Assembly (NCBI GenBank): GCA_009773375.1
Contig: WRPH01000017.1
Span: 1-64,000 of the forward strand
DNA: 64,000 bases
Origin: Paracoccaceae bacterium
GTDB taxonomy: Bacteria > Pseudomonadota > Alphaproteobacteria > Rhodobacterales > Rhodobacteraceae
Direction of reading: 5' to 3'
Part shown: one piece after another, positions 1 through 8,103 of the stretch
How positions within the stretch are numbered: the first letter of the stretch is position 1
How the letters are laid out: each line of letters begins with the position of its first letter
Notes under the pieces: generated by a model
Database searches by the model: none
The model's input: only the letters and a program-made list of their open reading frames with translations
What the model was told of the DNA's origin: nothing
Position numbers and translations under genes: made by a program

Positions 1-68
1 CTAACGGCCATCCCGCGTCGCGCATCGACGACCTCATGCCCTGGGCCTTCCAAAGCCCGTCAAGCTGA
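1..68 (+). CDS. IS66-family transposase, C-terminal fragment (cut by window edge)
   Basis: Frame 3 reads NGHPASRIDDLMPWAFQ and then a TGA at 66-68. The HPA-RIDDLMPW pattern matches the usual end of IS66 transposases (H-P-x-x-R-I/L-D-E/D-L-L/M-P-W). Only about 21 residues are visible, so catalytic residues cannot be inspected. The stop lies just before the terminal repeat, as expected for the last gene of the element. Confidence 0.55.
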   Translation, partial: NGHPASRIDDLMPWAFQSPSS

Positions 69-97
69 AAGCATGACGGGGATCACGCACCGCTTAC
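1..97 (+). mobile_element. right end of an IS66-family insertion sequence
   Basis: The window opens inside an insertion sequence. The last residues of a transposase are read at 3-68, and 20-30 bp after its stop the sequence ends in CGCTTAC at 91-97. Read inward this is GTAAGCG, the characteristic tip of IS66-family terminal inverted repeats. The next eight bases (98-105) would be the target duplication, but the left copy lies outside the window, so this cannot be tested here. Family assignment is from memory of the family ends and of the transposase C-terminus. Confidence 0.6.
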
Positions 98-144
98 TGC
101 TCTCAGCAAAGCAGCAAAAGGTTAAGAAAACCCCTCGGCGGCAA

Positions 145-179
145 AGAAAAACGGGCGCAGCCAGCGGCTCCGCCCGTTT
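145..179 (-). terminator. rho-independent terminator of the ABC-transporter operon
   Basis: The 9-bp arms AAACGGGCG (149-157) and CGCCCGTTT (171-179) form a stem with a partly paired loop. On the minus strand they are followed by a T-rich run (145-151). It lies about 20 bp beyond the stop codon of the substrate-binding protein gene that ends at 198, so it probably terminates that transcript. Confidence 0.7.
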
Positions 180-197
180 GCGTTGCATAACCTTTGG

Positions 198-1172
198 TTA
201 TTGCAAGGCTTTATCGGTCACTGCATGCGTCCACGCGCCCACCGGTTCCGCCGTGATCACCGGGTCCGAGCCGCCCGACATCAGCGCCGCCACCGTGCGC
301 TTGTAGTCGGCCTCATCCAAGGCACCGTTCGAGCCTGCGGTCAGTTTGGCGATTTCGCCCATCATCCGCTTTTGGTGCGCTTCGGTCTGCGCGCCGGTGG
401 CGTCGTTTTCCAGCACGATCATCGCGGCTTCATCCGGGTTCGCCTCGGCCTCTTTCCAGCCCTTCATCGAGGCGCGCACAAACCGCACCATCTTGTCTTC
501 AAAGGCCGGGTCGGCCAGCTTGTCTTCCATCACATAAAGACCGTCTTCCAGCGTGGCGACGCCTTCGTCTTCATATTTGAAGGTCACCAGATCCTCGGGT
601 TTCACGCCTGCGTCAATCACCTGCCAATATTCGTTGTAGGTCATGGTCGACACGCAAGCCGCCTGCTTTTGCAGCAAGGGATCGACGTTGAAGCCTTGCT
701 TCAACACCGTCACATCGCTGCCGTCGGTCTTCAGAGCCAGCTTGTTCATCCAGTTCAGGAACGGATATTCATTGCCACCGAACCAGACGCCCAAGGTCTT
801 GCCCTTGAAATCTGCCGGGGTCGCCACGCCGGATTCCTTCAGGCAGGTCAGCATCATGCCCGAGGATTTGAACGGTTGGGCGATGTTGACCAAGGCCAGA
901 CCCTTTTCGCGTGCCGCCAGCGCCGACGGCATCCAATCCACCACCACATCAGCGCCACCGCCCGCAATGACCTGGGTCGGTGCCACATCCGGGCCGCCCG
1001 GCAGGATGGTGACGTTCAGGCCCTCGGCCTCATAAAAGCCTTTCGCCGCAGCCACATAGTAGCCCGCGAACTGGGCTTGAGTGACCCATTTCAGTTGCAG
1101 CGTCACATCATCCGCCGCATGGGCACCGGTTGCCATCGCGCTGAACAGCGCCGCCGTCAGAAGTTTCTTCAT
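198..1172 (-). CDS. ABC transporter substrate-binding protein, NMT1/ThiY-like
   Basis: Periplasmic solute-binding protein of 324 aa with a clear signal peptide (MKKLLTAALFSAMATGAHA, cleavage near residue 19). The opening of the mature chain, with VTLQLKWVTQAQFAGYYVA, is typical of the NMT1/ThiY group that binds pyrimidine-like or thiamine-precursor ligands. A TTG at 1178 is also in frame, but GGAGG at 1179-1183 gives correct spacing only for the ATG at 1172. Its partners are two permeases and an ATPase upstream on the same strand. Adjacency to dihydropyrimidinase suggests a pyrimidine or hydantoin-like substrate, which is inference. Confidence 0.85.
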   Translation of the reverse strand: MKKLLTAALFSAMATGAHAADDVTLQLKWVTQAQFAGYYVAAAKGFYEAEGLNVTILPGGPDVAPTQVIAGGGADVVVDWMPSALAAREKGLALVNIAQPFKSSGMMLTCLKESGVATPADFKGKTLGVWFGGNEYPFLNWMNKLALKTDGSDVTVLKQGFNVDPLLQKQAACVSTMTYNEYWQVIDAGVKPEDLVTFKYEDEGVATLEDGLYVMEDKLADPAFEDKMVRFVRASMKGWKEAEANPDEAAMIVLENDATGAQTEAHQKRMMGEIAKLTAGSNGALDEADYKRTVAALMSGGSDPVITAEPVGAWTHAVTDKALQ

Positions 1173-1209
1173 TCTCAACCTCCAAGTTGAAGCCCGTTTG
1201 CGGGCCAGT

Positions 1210-2055
1210 TCAGTTTCTTTGTGACGGATGCCAGAAGGTCATCCGCTTTTCGATCAGCGCGACCAGCCCGTAAAAAGCCGATCCCGCCAAAGCCGCCACC
1301 GCAATCTCAGCCCAAACCATGTCAAGGCCAAGCCGCCCGACCTCGGCGGTGATGCGAAACCCCATCCCCACGATAGGGCTGCCGAAAAATTCGGCAACAA
1401 TCGCGCCAATCAGCGCCAGAGTTGTCGCAATTTTAAGCCCGTTGAAGATAAACGGCATCGCCGCAGGCAGCCGCAACTTGAACAGTGTCTGCCAGTAGCT
1501 GGCGCTGTAGGTCGCCATCAGATCGCGCTGCATGCTGTCGGTGGCGGCAAGCCCGGAAACGGTGTTCACCAGCACAGGGAAGAACACCATCACCACCACG
1601 ACGGCAGCTTTTGAGTGCCAGTCAAAACCGAACCACATCACCATAATCGGCGCGATGCCAACAATCGGCAAAGCGGCGACAAAGTTGCCCACCGGCAGCA
1701 GGCCGCGTTGCAGGAAGGGGCTGCGGTCAATCGCAATCGCGGTCAGGAAGGCCGCGCCGCAACCCAGAACATAACCGCTGAGCGCGCCTTTCAGGAAGGT
1801 TTGCCGGAAGTCGGCCCACAGCGTCGGCAGCTCTACCGCAATGCGCGCGCCAATCGCAGAGGGCGGCGGCAGAATGACGCCCGGCACGTTCAGCCCGCGC
1901 ACGACACCCTCCCAGACCACCAGCAGGGTGACGCCGAAGATCGCCGGAACCACCAGCGCGCCTGCCCTCGACTTCACCAGATCCGAATGCGACAGCCGCA
2001 CGTTCAGCGCCCATGCCGCAGCCCAAAATCCCAAGGAAAACAGCACCCAGATCAT
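1210..2055 (-). CDS. ABC transporter permease (SsuC/ThiX type)
   Basis: 281-aa inner-membrane permease of the BPD_transp_1 family with about six hydrophobic segments. The cytoplasmic coupling loop around residues 175-205 (MATYSASYWQTLFKLRLPAA) is the usual ATPase contact motif. It overlaps the stop of the upstream permease by four bases (ATGA), implying translational coupling. The two permeases are about equal in size and probably form a heterodimer. The NMT1/ThiY-type binding protein lies 37 bp downstream. Confidence 0.88.
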   Translation of the reverse strand: MIWVLFSLGFWAAAWALNVRLSHSDLVKSRAGALVVPAIFGVTLLVVWEGVVRGLNVPGVILPPPSAIGARIAVELPTLWADFRQTFLKGALSGYVLGCGAAFLTAIAIDRSPFLQRGLLPVGNFVAALPIVGIAPIMVMWFGFDWHSKAAVVVVMVFFPVLVNTVSGLAATDSMQRDLMATYSASYWQTLFKLRLPAAMPFIFNGLKIATTLALIGAIVAEFFGSPIVGMGFRITAEVGRLGLDMVWAEIAVAALAGSAFYGLVALIEKRMTFWHPSQRN

Positions 2056-2918
2056 CGCGCCATCCCCATGCGTTTCAGTGTGCGTTTCTCGATCAGCCCG
2101 ACAATGGCAACCAGCGCCGCCGCCACCAAAGCCGCCGCAAACAGCGCCGCCCAGATTTGCACGGTCTGGCCGTAATAGCTGCCCGACAGCAGCCGCGCGC
2201 CCAAGCCCGCGACGGCACCCGTCGGCAATTCTCCGACAATCGCGCCAACAAGGCTGGCGGCAATGCCCACCTTCAGACTGGTGAACAGATAGGGCATCGA
2301 CGACGGCAACCGCAGCTTCCAGAAGGTCTGCGCCTTGCTGGCGCTATAGGTCGCCAGCAGGTCCAGTTGCATCTGATCCGGGCTGCGCAGGCCTTTGACC
2401 ATGCCAACCAGCACCGGAAAAAACGACAGGAAGGCCGAGATGATTGCCTTCGGGATCAACCCCTGAATGCCCATCGAGTTCAGCACGACAATGATCATCG
2501 GCGCAATTGCCAGGATCGGAATGGTCTGGCTGGCAATCGCCCAAGGCATCACGGAAAGGTCCATCGCCTTGTTGTGAATGATCCCCACCGCCAGCAAGAT
2601 CCCCGCGGTGGTGCCGATCAGAAAGCCCAACAGCGTCGCCGAAATCGTCACCCAGCCATGATAGACCAGCGATTTCTTCGAGCTGACCTGCATGCCCAGC
2701 GTTGATTTCACCAGTTCGACCCCAACCTGATGCGGCGTTGGCAACACCGGGCGTTCCTGATTCATCGTCAGGCCAACCAGTTCGGAAAACCCCGGTGCGG
2801 GCGTTTCTGCGCGTGCCGCCTGATCATAGACCCAAGCCGCGTTCAGCTTGACCGCCGCCACATACCACAGGCAGACGATCACCAAGAGCACGGTTACGAT
2901 GGGAAGAATACGGCTCAT
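2052..2918 (-). CDS. ABC transporter permease (SsuC/ThiX type)
   Basis: Second permease of the importer, 288 aa when started at the ATG at 2918 (MSRILPIV). The open frame extends much further upstream, but that extension lies over the preceding small membrane-protein gene and has no permease character. The 2918 start overlaps that gene's stop as ATGA. An N-terminal transmembrane anchor is followed by a periplasmic stretch and five core helices. The coupling loop contains LLATYSASKAQTFWKLRLP. It resembles the neighbouring permease and likely pairs with it. Confidence 0.88.
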   Translation of the reverse strand: MSRILPIVTVLLVIVCLWYVAAVKLNAAWVYDQAARAETPAPGFSELVGLTMNQERPVLPTPHQVGVELVKSTLGMQVSSKKSLVYHGWVTISATLLGFLIGTTAGILLAVGIIHNKAMDLSVMPWAIASQTIPILAIAPMIIVVLNSMGIQGLIPKAIISAFLSFFPVLVGMVKGLRSPDQMQLDLLATYSASKAQTFWKLRLPSSMPYLFTSLKVGIAASLVGAIVGELPTGAVAGLGARLLSGSYYGQTVQIWAALFAAALVAAALVAIVGLIEKRTLKRMGMAR

Positions 2919-3247
2919 GCCTTTGCCCCCGGCCACGCGATCATCAAAACCGCCATCACACCCAAAGCCATGCCAGCCAGTTGCAACCCGCTTGGCCGCT
3001 CGCCAAACACCACAAACGCCATCGCGGCAACGGCGACCAGTTGGAACACCACCGACAGCGCAATCGCCACGCCCAAGCCATTGCCACGCATCACCTGCAC
3101 CATCAGGGTATTGCCCAGACAAAACAGCGCCAAAGCCCCTACCAGCACCCAAACCCCGCCTTGTTGCGCATAGGTTTTCAGCACCCCGTTGGCCAGCACA
3201 AACACGGCAGTTGAGGCGGCCAGCCACGCGAAGGTGACAAGGTTCAT
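2915..3247 (-). CDS. small four-helix membrane protein, EamA/SMR-like
   Basis: 110-aa protein with about four transmembrane segments and a C-terminal motif GERPSGLQLAGMALGVMAVLMIAWPG, typical of half-size drug/metabolite transporter proteins (EamA or small multidrug resistance type). It is sandwiched between the ATPase gene and the first permease gene of the ABC importer and overlaps the latter by four bases, so it is co-transcribed. Proteins of this size usually work as dimers. It may export a pathway product or assist the importer; no substrate can be read from the sequence. Confidence 0.7.
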   Translation of the reverse strand: MNLVTFAWLAASTAVFVLANGVLKTYAQQGGVWVLVGALALFCLGNTLMVQVMRGNGLGVAIALSVVFQLVAVAAMAFVVFGERPSGLQLAGMALGVMAVLMIAWPGAKA

Positions 3248-3307
3248 AGCCAGCCCCCCATATAGGGAGAGATGCAGAACGGGATATGCACGGGTTGCAT
3301 ACTGCGG

Positions 3308-4111
3308 CTATTCATCGGAATGCCCCGCCCTAAGCCCCTCACGCACCCGGTGCGAAATCTCGATGAATTCCTTGGAATCGCGGATATCCAACGGGCGCTC
3401 CTTCGGCAAAGGGCTGTCGATCACATCGGTAATCCTGCCGGGGCGCGGCGACATCACCACAATCTTGGTCGAAAGATACACCGCCTCGGGGATCGAATGG
3501 GTGACAAAACCGATGGTCTTGCCGGTGCGCGCCCAGAGCTTCAGCACCTCTTCGTTCAGCCGGTCGCGCACGATTTCATCCAGCGCGCCGAAGGGTTCGT
3601 CCATCAGCAGGATATCGGCGTCAAACGCCAGCGCGCGGGCGATGCTGGCGCGCTGCTGCATGCCGCCGGAAAGCTGCCAAGGGAATTTCTTGCCAAAGCC
3701 GGAAAGTTCCACCAACTCCAGCACCCGCGCGATGCGCGCGTCTTGATCAGCTTTCGAAAATCCCATGATTTCAAGCGGAAGCCGGATATTTCCGGCAATC
3801 GTGCGCCACGGATACAGCCCCGCCGCCTGAAACACATAGCCATAGGCGCGCTTGCGGCGCGCCTCGTCCGGCGTCATGCCGTTCACCGTCAATGTGCCGC
3901 CAGTCGGATGCTCCAAAGCCGCGATCGCCCGCAGGAAAGTGGTCTTGCCGCAGCCCGACGGCCCGATGAAGGACACGAAATCACCCTTGTTGATGGTCAG
4001 GTTCACGTCTTTCAACGCCTGCACCGGGCCGTCATTGGTGCTGAACACCAATTGCAGGTTGCGGGCTTCGATTACTGGGGACGACGCCGAGTTTTGGGTG
4101 GTGTCCTTCAA
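3308..4111 (-). CDS. ABC transporter ATP-binding protein (SsuB/TauB/ThiZ type)
   Basis: Cytoplasmic ATPase of 267 aa with Walker A GPSGCGKTT, Q-loop region, signature LSGGMQQRASIARAL, Walker B ILLMDEPFGALDE and switch histidine in VTHSI. The frame is open to an ATG at 4165, but that start has no ribosome site and adds an unrelated tail. A TTG at 4109-4111 is preceded at six bases by GGAGG, so TTG is chosen. It is the first gene of the importer operon, followed by the small membrane protein, two permeases and the binding protein. Confidence 0.87.
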   Translation of the reverse strand: MKDTTQNSASSPVIEARNLQLVFSTNDGPVQALKDVNLTINKGDFVSFIGPSGCGKTTFLRAIAALEHPTGGTLTVNGMTPDEARRKRAYGYVFQAAGLYPWRTIAGNIRLPLEIMGFSKADQDARIARVLELVELSGFGKKFPWQLSGGMQQRASIARALAFDADILLMDEPFGALDEIVRDRLNEEVLKLWARTGKTIGFVTHSIPEAVYLSTKIVVMSPRPGRITDVIDSPLPKERPLDIRDSKEFIEISHRVREGLRAGHSDE

Positions 4112-4217
4112 GTCGTTCCTCCGAATACGGTTGTCACATTCACGCCGGATTTGGCAAGACGGCAAGAGTGGCGCGCATCAAGGCCGATCTGCTGATGGAC
4201 GAATGCAAGGGTTTCGG

Positions 4218-4853
4218 TCATCTGCGCTGTTCCTCAGCACCAATATCCCGACCACGGAAATGGAACTGCAAGTCCTGACGCAGATTTCCCGTCGTCCCGG
4301 TGATTTGCAGCGCCAATCCCAGCCCCGCCGTCAAGATCATGGCGTAACCCCAGAGGCCCATCACCTCAGACACAGCCAGAAGATTAGCCATACCGACGAT
4401 CATTGTCGCCCCCCAAACCCAAGGGACAAGCGGCCTCATTCCTAGCCAAGAAAAAAGCCCCGAAAACGCTACGAGGTATGGCATCGGCAGGCGCGTCAGG
4501 AAGCTCGCAGTCTGGCCCAGCAGGCCCTGAACAAGGATCGCCGTTATGGTGGCATTAAGCACAAAAGAAAGGACACCAAAGACCGTCACAGACACAGGAA
4601 GGAGGGCCCGCACATAAAGCGAGGCGACAATGATGAGCGCGACGAGGCCGGAAAAGAAATCCGGCGAGAGAGAGACACTGCGAGTCCACAAATACCAATG
4701 GTCCTTTGTGAAGGACATCATTCCAATCAGACTGGCAGTGACCAATAGGGCCAAGGATAAGTAACGCCTGCCCCTTTGTCCGATCTCATAGTCGCCGACC
4801 AAGATATTGTCGAGCGTCCCAAGCCATCCCCGCGGTATGATGCTCTGAGACAA
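4218..4853 (-). CDS. uncharacterised multi-pass membrane protein
   Basis: I do not recognise the family. 211 aa with about six hydrophobic segments starting near residue 30 and an arginine-rich tail. Its start lies three bases after the stop of the dihydropyrimidinase gene, so it should be co-translated with it and may serve transport or anchoring in the pyrimidine pathway. Its base composition looks poorer in GC than the flanking genes, which could indicate later acquisition. The length and clean helices argue against a chance frame. Confidence 0.6.
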   Translation of the reverse strand: MSQSIIPRGWLGTLDNILVGDYEIGQRGRRYLSLALLVTASLIGMMSFTKDHWYLWTRSVSLSPDFFSGLVALIIVASLYVRALLPVSVTVFGVLSFVLNATITAILVQGLLGQTASFLTRLPMPYLVAFSGLFSWLGMRPLVPWVWGATMIVGMANLLAVSEVMGLWGYAMILTAGLGLALQITGTTGNLRQDLQFHFRGRDIGAEEQRR

Positions 4854-4856
4854 GCG

Positions 4857-6308
4857 CTACACCCCCGTCACAGGCACACCCGACCGCAACACCGGGCGCG
4901 GCGAGGTCACATCCTTCCACGCCGTCAGCGCGCGGTTCACCGCTGGCCGGGCTTCGCGGGCGATGAATTTTCCGTGGCCTTCGCGGGTTTTGATCTCACC
5001 GTCATCGACCGAAACCACGCCGCGCGATAGGGTGTAGCGCGGCAGGCCTTTCACCGTTTTGCCCTCGAACACATTGTAATCAATGGCGGATTGCTGCGAG
5101 GCCGCGCCGATGGTTTTCGACTTCTCGGGGTCCCAGACCACCAGATCGGCATCGGCGCCGAGCAGAACAGCGCCCTTTTGCGGATAGCAGTTCAGGATCT
5201 TGGCGATATTCGTCGAAGTGACGGCGACAAATTCATTCGGGGTCAGCCGCCCGGTGGCCACACCGTGTGTCCACAGCATCGGCATCCGATCCTCCAGCCC
5301 CCCGGTGCCATTCGGAATCTTGGAGAAATTGCCGACACCGTAACGTTTCTGTTCGGTGGTAAAGGCGCAATGGTCGGTCGCCACCACCGACAAAGACCCC
5401 GATTGCAGGCCGGCCCACAGGCTATCCTGATGCAGTTTGTTGCGGAACGGCGGCGACATCACCCGCCGCGCCGCGTGATCCCAATCGGCGTGGAAATATT
5501 CGGATTCGTCCAGCGTGAGGTGCTGGATCAGGGGTTCGCCCCAGACGCGCTTGCCCTGCATGCGGGCGCGGCGGATGGCTTCGTGACTGTCTTCGCAAGA
5601 GGTATGCACAACATATAGGGGAACCCCGGCCATATCGGCGATCATGATGGCGCGGTTGGTGGCCTCACCTTCCACCTGCGGCGGGCGGGAATAGGCATGG
5701 GCTTCGGGGCCGGTGTTGCCCTCGGCCAGCAGTTTGGCGGTCAGTTCCGCCACCACATCGCCGTTCTCGGCATGGACCATAGCAAGCCCACCCAGATCGC
5801 CAACCCGTTTGAAAGATTGATACATTTCATCGTCGTTGACCATCAACGCGCCTTTGTAGGCCATGAAATGCTTGAACGAAGTCATGCCCGCCTTGACGGA
5901 CAGCTCCATATCCTCCCACACTTTCTGGCCCCACCAGGTGATCGCCATGTGGTAGGAGTAATCGCAATTGGCGCGGGTGGATTTGTTGTGCCACATTTGG
6001 GCTGCATCCATCAGCCCCTGCCCCTGACCGGGCAAAACGAAATCGACCACCATCGTGGTGCCGCCCGCAAGCGCCGCCCGCGTGCCGGATTCGAAATCAT
6101 CCGCCGAATAGGTGCCCATGAACGGCATCTCCAGATGCGTATGCGGATCAATCCCGCCGGGCATCACATAGCAGCCGGTGGCGTCGAGGGTCTTGTCGCC
6201 GTGCAGGTTCGGGCCGATTTCGATGATCTTGCCTTGGTCGATGAGGACATCAGCCGTGTAGGTCAGATCAGCGGTAACGATGGTGCCGTTTTTGATGACT
6301 GTGGTCAT
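4857..6308 (-). CDS. pydB: dihydropyrimidinase (D-hydantoinase)
   Basis: 483-aa cyclic amidohydrolase that opens dihydrouracil/dihydrothymine to N-carbamoyl-beta-amino acids, the second step of reductive pyrimidine breakdown. Visible metal-site elements are HTH in GGIDPHTHLEMPF (near residue 60), the lysine expected to be carboxylated in MTSFKHFMAYKG (near 150), histidines in HAENGD and VVHTSCEDS, and the catalytic Asp in VATDHCAFT. Length is normal for the family. The ATG at 6308 is preceded by a GAGGAG. PreA/PreT (step one) and the carbamoyl hydrolase (step three) are in the same window. Confidence 0.92.
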   Translation of the reverse strand: MTTVIKNGTIVTADLTYTADVLIDQGKIIEIGPNLHGDKTLDATGCYVMPGGIDPHTHLEMPFMGTYSADDFESGTRAALAGGTTMVVDFVLPGQGQGLMDAAQMWHNKSTRANCDYSYHMAITWWGQKVWEDMELSVKAGMTSFKHFMAYKGALMVNDDEMYQSFKRVGDLGGLAMVHAENGDVVAELTAKLLAEGNTGPEAHAYSRPPQVEGEATNRAIMIADMAGVPLYVVHTSCEDSHEAIRRARMQGKRVWGEPLIQHLTLDESEYFHADWDHAARRVMSPPFRNKLHQDSLWAGLQSGSLSVVATDHCAFTTEQKRYGVGNFSKIPNGTGGLEDRMPMLWTHGVATGRLTPNEFVAVTSTNIAKILNCYPQKGAVLLGADADLVVWDPEKSKTIGAASQQSAIDYNVFEGKTVKGLPRYTLSRGVVSVDDGEIKTREGHGKFIAREARPAVNRALTAWKDVTSPRPVLRSGVPVTGV

Positions 6309-6335
6309 GAGTTCAACTCCTCACACTAAGGCCGC

Positions 6336-6362
6336 GCCGCCCCGGACCTGATCCGGGGCCTC
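6336..6362 (+). repeat. 27-bp REP-like inverted repeat, left copy
   Basis: GC-rich element whose core CCCCGGA-N5-TCCGGGG is itself a palindrome. Its reverse complement recurs at 6680-6706 with 26 of 27 bases identical, bracketing the GIY-YIG gene. Elements of the ccggac-tgatccggg kind are common intergenic repeats in alphaproteobacteria (family knowledge). Confidence 0.75.
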
Positions 6363-6372
6363 GTGTCATTGT

Positions 6373-6660
6373 TTAGAACGGAATGTCCGCAGAAACGTCG
6401 CGCCATTCCGGGTTTGCGTCCAGTATCAACTTGTCTTTCCAAGCCCGTTTCCAGCCTTTGATCCGCAGCTCTCGCTGCAAAGCTTCGCTGTAGGTCGGCC
6501 ATTCTTCGAACCAATACAAATGTGTAATGTTGTACTTCGCAGTATGGCCCGGCACTTGCCTGGAGCGATGCTCCTCCACCCGTCGCCGCAGATTGTTTGT
6601 TGACCCAGTGTAAAGCGCGCCGCCCGGACGCGAGCCCATAATGTAGACGAAATAGCCCAT
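6373..6660 (-). CDS. GIY-YIG endonuclease-domain protein
   Basis: 95-aa single-domain protein. The N-terminal GYFVYIMGS...ALYTGSTNNLRRRVEEHR corresponds to the GIY-YIG signature (YVYI ... YTGxTxxLxxRxxEH), and the catalytic glutamate is likely in SEALQRELRIKGW (near residue 62). This size is typical of stand-alone UvrC-like or YhbQ-like GIY-YIG proteins. It interrupts the pydB-pydC gene pair and is flanked by an inverted 27-bp repeat, an arrangement suggesting that gene and repeats arrived together. Biological role is unknown. Confidence 0.85.
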   Translation of the reverse strand: MGYFVYIMGSRPGGALYTGSTNNLRRRVEEHRSRQVPGHTAKYNITHLYWFEEWPTYSEALQRELRIKGWKRAWKDKLILDANPEWRDVSADIPF

Positions 6661-6679
6661 CGGCCTTCCCTCGTGACCA

Positions 6680-6706
6680 GAGGCCCCGGATCAAGTCCGG
6701 GGCGGC
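6680..6706 (-). repeat. 27-bp REP-like inverted repeat, right copy
   Basis: Inverted partner of 6336-6362 (one mismatch in 27). It lies 19 bp upstream of the GIY-YIG start and 20 bp downstream of the end of the carbamoyl hydrolase gene. It could also act as a stem-loop at the 3' end of that transcript. Confidence 0.75.
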
Positions 6707-6726
6707 GTGGGGTTGGGCGATCTGGC

Positions 6727-7977
6727 TCACCCCACCACCCCCGCCACGTCCAGCACCGCGTGCAGCAGCACATCCGTCCCTGCCGCTGCCCATTGCGGGG
6801 AAATCTCCTCGGCCTCATTATGTGAAAGACCACCCACGCAGGGGCACATGATCATCACAGTGGGGGCTACTCGGTTGATCCAGCAGGCATCGTGGCCGGC
6901 GCCCGAGATGATGTCCATGTGGGAAAGCCCAAGCTTTTCAGCCGATTGGCGGACGATCTTCACAAGGTTTGGGTCGAACGTCACCGGGTCGAAATGGCCG
7001 ACCGGCTCGATCGAGCAGCCCAAGCCCAACTCGGCGGCCACAGCAAAAGCCGCGCGTTCGACCTCGCCGCGCATCAGGTCCAGCTTGGTCTGGTCAGGCG
7101 AGCGGATGTCGACAGTGAAGATCACCTTCCCCGGTATCACGTTGCGGGAATTCGGGAAAACCTTGACCTGCCCCACCGCGCCCACCGCGCCGGGCTGATG
7201 GCCCATGGCGATCTGATGCACGCGCTCGGTGATCCGGGCCATGCCCAACCCTGCGTTCACCCGCATCGCCATTGGCGTCGATCCGGTATGGGCATCGCGG
7301 CCGGTCAGGGTGATTTCCAGCCACCACAACCCTTGCCCGTGGGTGACAACGCCGATCTCTTTGCCTTCGGCCTCCAGAATCGGCCCCTGCTCGATGTGCA
7401 GTTCCAACATGGCGTGCATCTTGCGCGCGCCCACCACCTCGTCGCCGACCCAGCCGATGCGGGCGAGTTCGTCCCCAAAGCGCAGGCCGTCCATATCGGT
7501 GCGCGCATAAGCGTAGTCCTGCGTGTGCAGGCCCGCGAAGACGCCCGAGGCCAGCATCGCCGGGGCAAAGCGCGCGCCCTCCTCATTGGTCCAGTTGGTT
7601 ACAACGATCGGGTGGCGGGTCTGGATGCCCAGATCGTTCATCGTGCGCACCACTTCCAGCGCACCCAAGACGCCCAGCACGCCATCATAGCGCCCGCCGG
7701 TCGGCTGAGTATCCAGATGGCTGCCCATATAGACCGGCAAAGCATCAGGATCGGTGCCGGGGCGCGTGGCAAACATGTTGCCCATGGTGTCAACGCCCAT
7801 GGCCATGCCCGCAGCCTGACACCAGCGCTGAAACAGGTGCCGCCCCGCGCCATCGGCATCGGTCAGGGTTTGGCGATTGCAGCCGCCTGCCACGCCCGGA
7901 CCGATCAAGGCCATCTCGCCAAGGCTGTCCCACAGACGTGCGGAGTTGATCCGCTGGTTTGCACCCGCTGCCGTCAT
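6727..7977 (-). CDS. pydC: M20-family N-carbamoyl amino-acid amidohydrolase (beta-ureidopropionase type)
   Basis: 416-aa zinc hydrolase predicted to release ammonia and CO2 from N-carbamoyl-beta-alanine, the last step of reductive pyrimidine catabolism. Family features are the metal ligands in YMGSHLDTQPTGGRYDG, EEGARF (near residue 130), HIEQGPILE and a C-terminal SGAGHDA segment. The frame extends to 8073 but the ATG at 7977 has GGGAG six bases upstream and gives the normal length. The divergent TetR gene and its two palindromic operators lie directly upstream. Allantoate or L-carbamoylase specificity cannot be excluded from sequence alone. Confidence 0.85.
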   Translation of the reverse strand: MTAAGANQRINSARLWDSLGEMALIGPGVAGGCNRQTLTDADGAGRHLFQRWCQAAGMAMGVDTMGNMFATRPGTDPDALPVYMGSHLDTQPTGGRYDGVLGVLGALEVVRTMNDLGIQTRHPIVVTNWTNEEGARFAPAMLASGVFAGLHTQDYAYARTDMDGLRFGDELARIGWVGDEVVGARKMHAMLELHIEQGPILEAEGKEIGVVTHGQGLWWLEITLTGRDAHTGSTPMAMRVNAGLGMARITERVHQIAMGHQPGAVGAVGQVKVFPNSRNVIPGKVIFTVDIRSPDQTKLDLMRGEVERAAFAVAAELGLGCSIEPVGHFDPVTFDPNLVKIVRQSAEKLGLSHMDIISGAGHDACWINRVAPTVMIMCPCVGGLSHNEAEEISPQWAAAGTDVLLHAVLDVAGVVG

Positions 7978-8032
7978 CTTACACTCCCTGTGGGGACTTT
8001 GCCCCGTATTGTCGCTTGCTGCGAATCTTTTC

Positions 8033-8048
8033 CTGACCGTATGGTCAG
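8033..8048. promoter_or_regulatory. RutR-like operator 1
   Basis: Palindrome CTGACCGTATGGTCAG in the 126-bp gap between pydC and the divergent TetR gene. The half-sites TGACC and GGTCA with a four-base spacer match the core of the E. coli RutR site (TTGACCA-N2-TGGTCAA; established). A second copy follows 33 bp away, about three helical turns. Confidence 0.7.
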
Positions 8049-8066
8049 ATTGAAGGCTATAGAACC

Positions 8067-8080
8067 TGACCAAGCGGTCA
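8067..8080. promoter_or_regulatory. RutR-like operator 2
   Basis: TGACCAAGCGGTCA repeats the half-sites and four-base spacing of the operator at 8034-8047. It ends 23 bp before the TetR start codon, a position suited to autoregulation. Confidence 0.68.
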
Positions 8081-8103
8081 ACGAAAATCTGAAGGCCAAA
8101 CCG

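Noticed and set aside
4112..4217. TPP-type riboswitch before the ThiY-like importer
   Set aside because: The stretch is too short and lacks the CTGAGA and ACCTGA-type elements.
6892..8103. long N-terminal extension of the TetR gene
   Set aside because: Lies antisense over pydC and across the operators; TetR proteins of this group start at the Met encoded at 8104.
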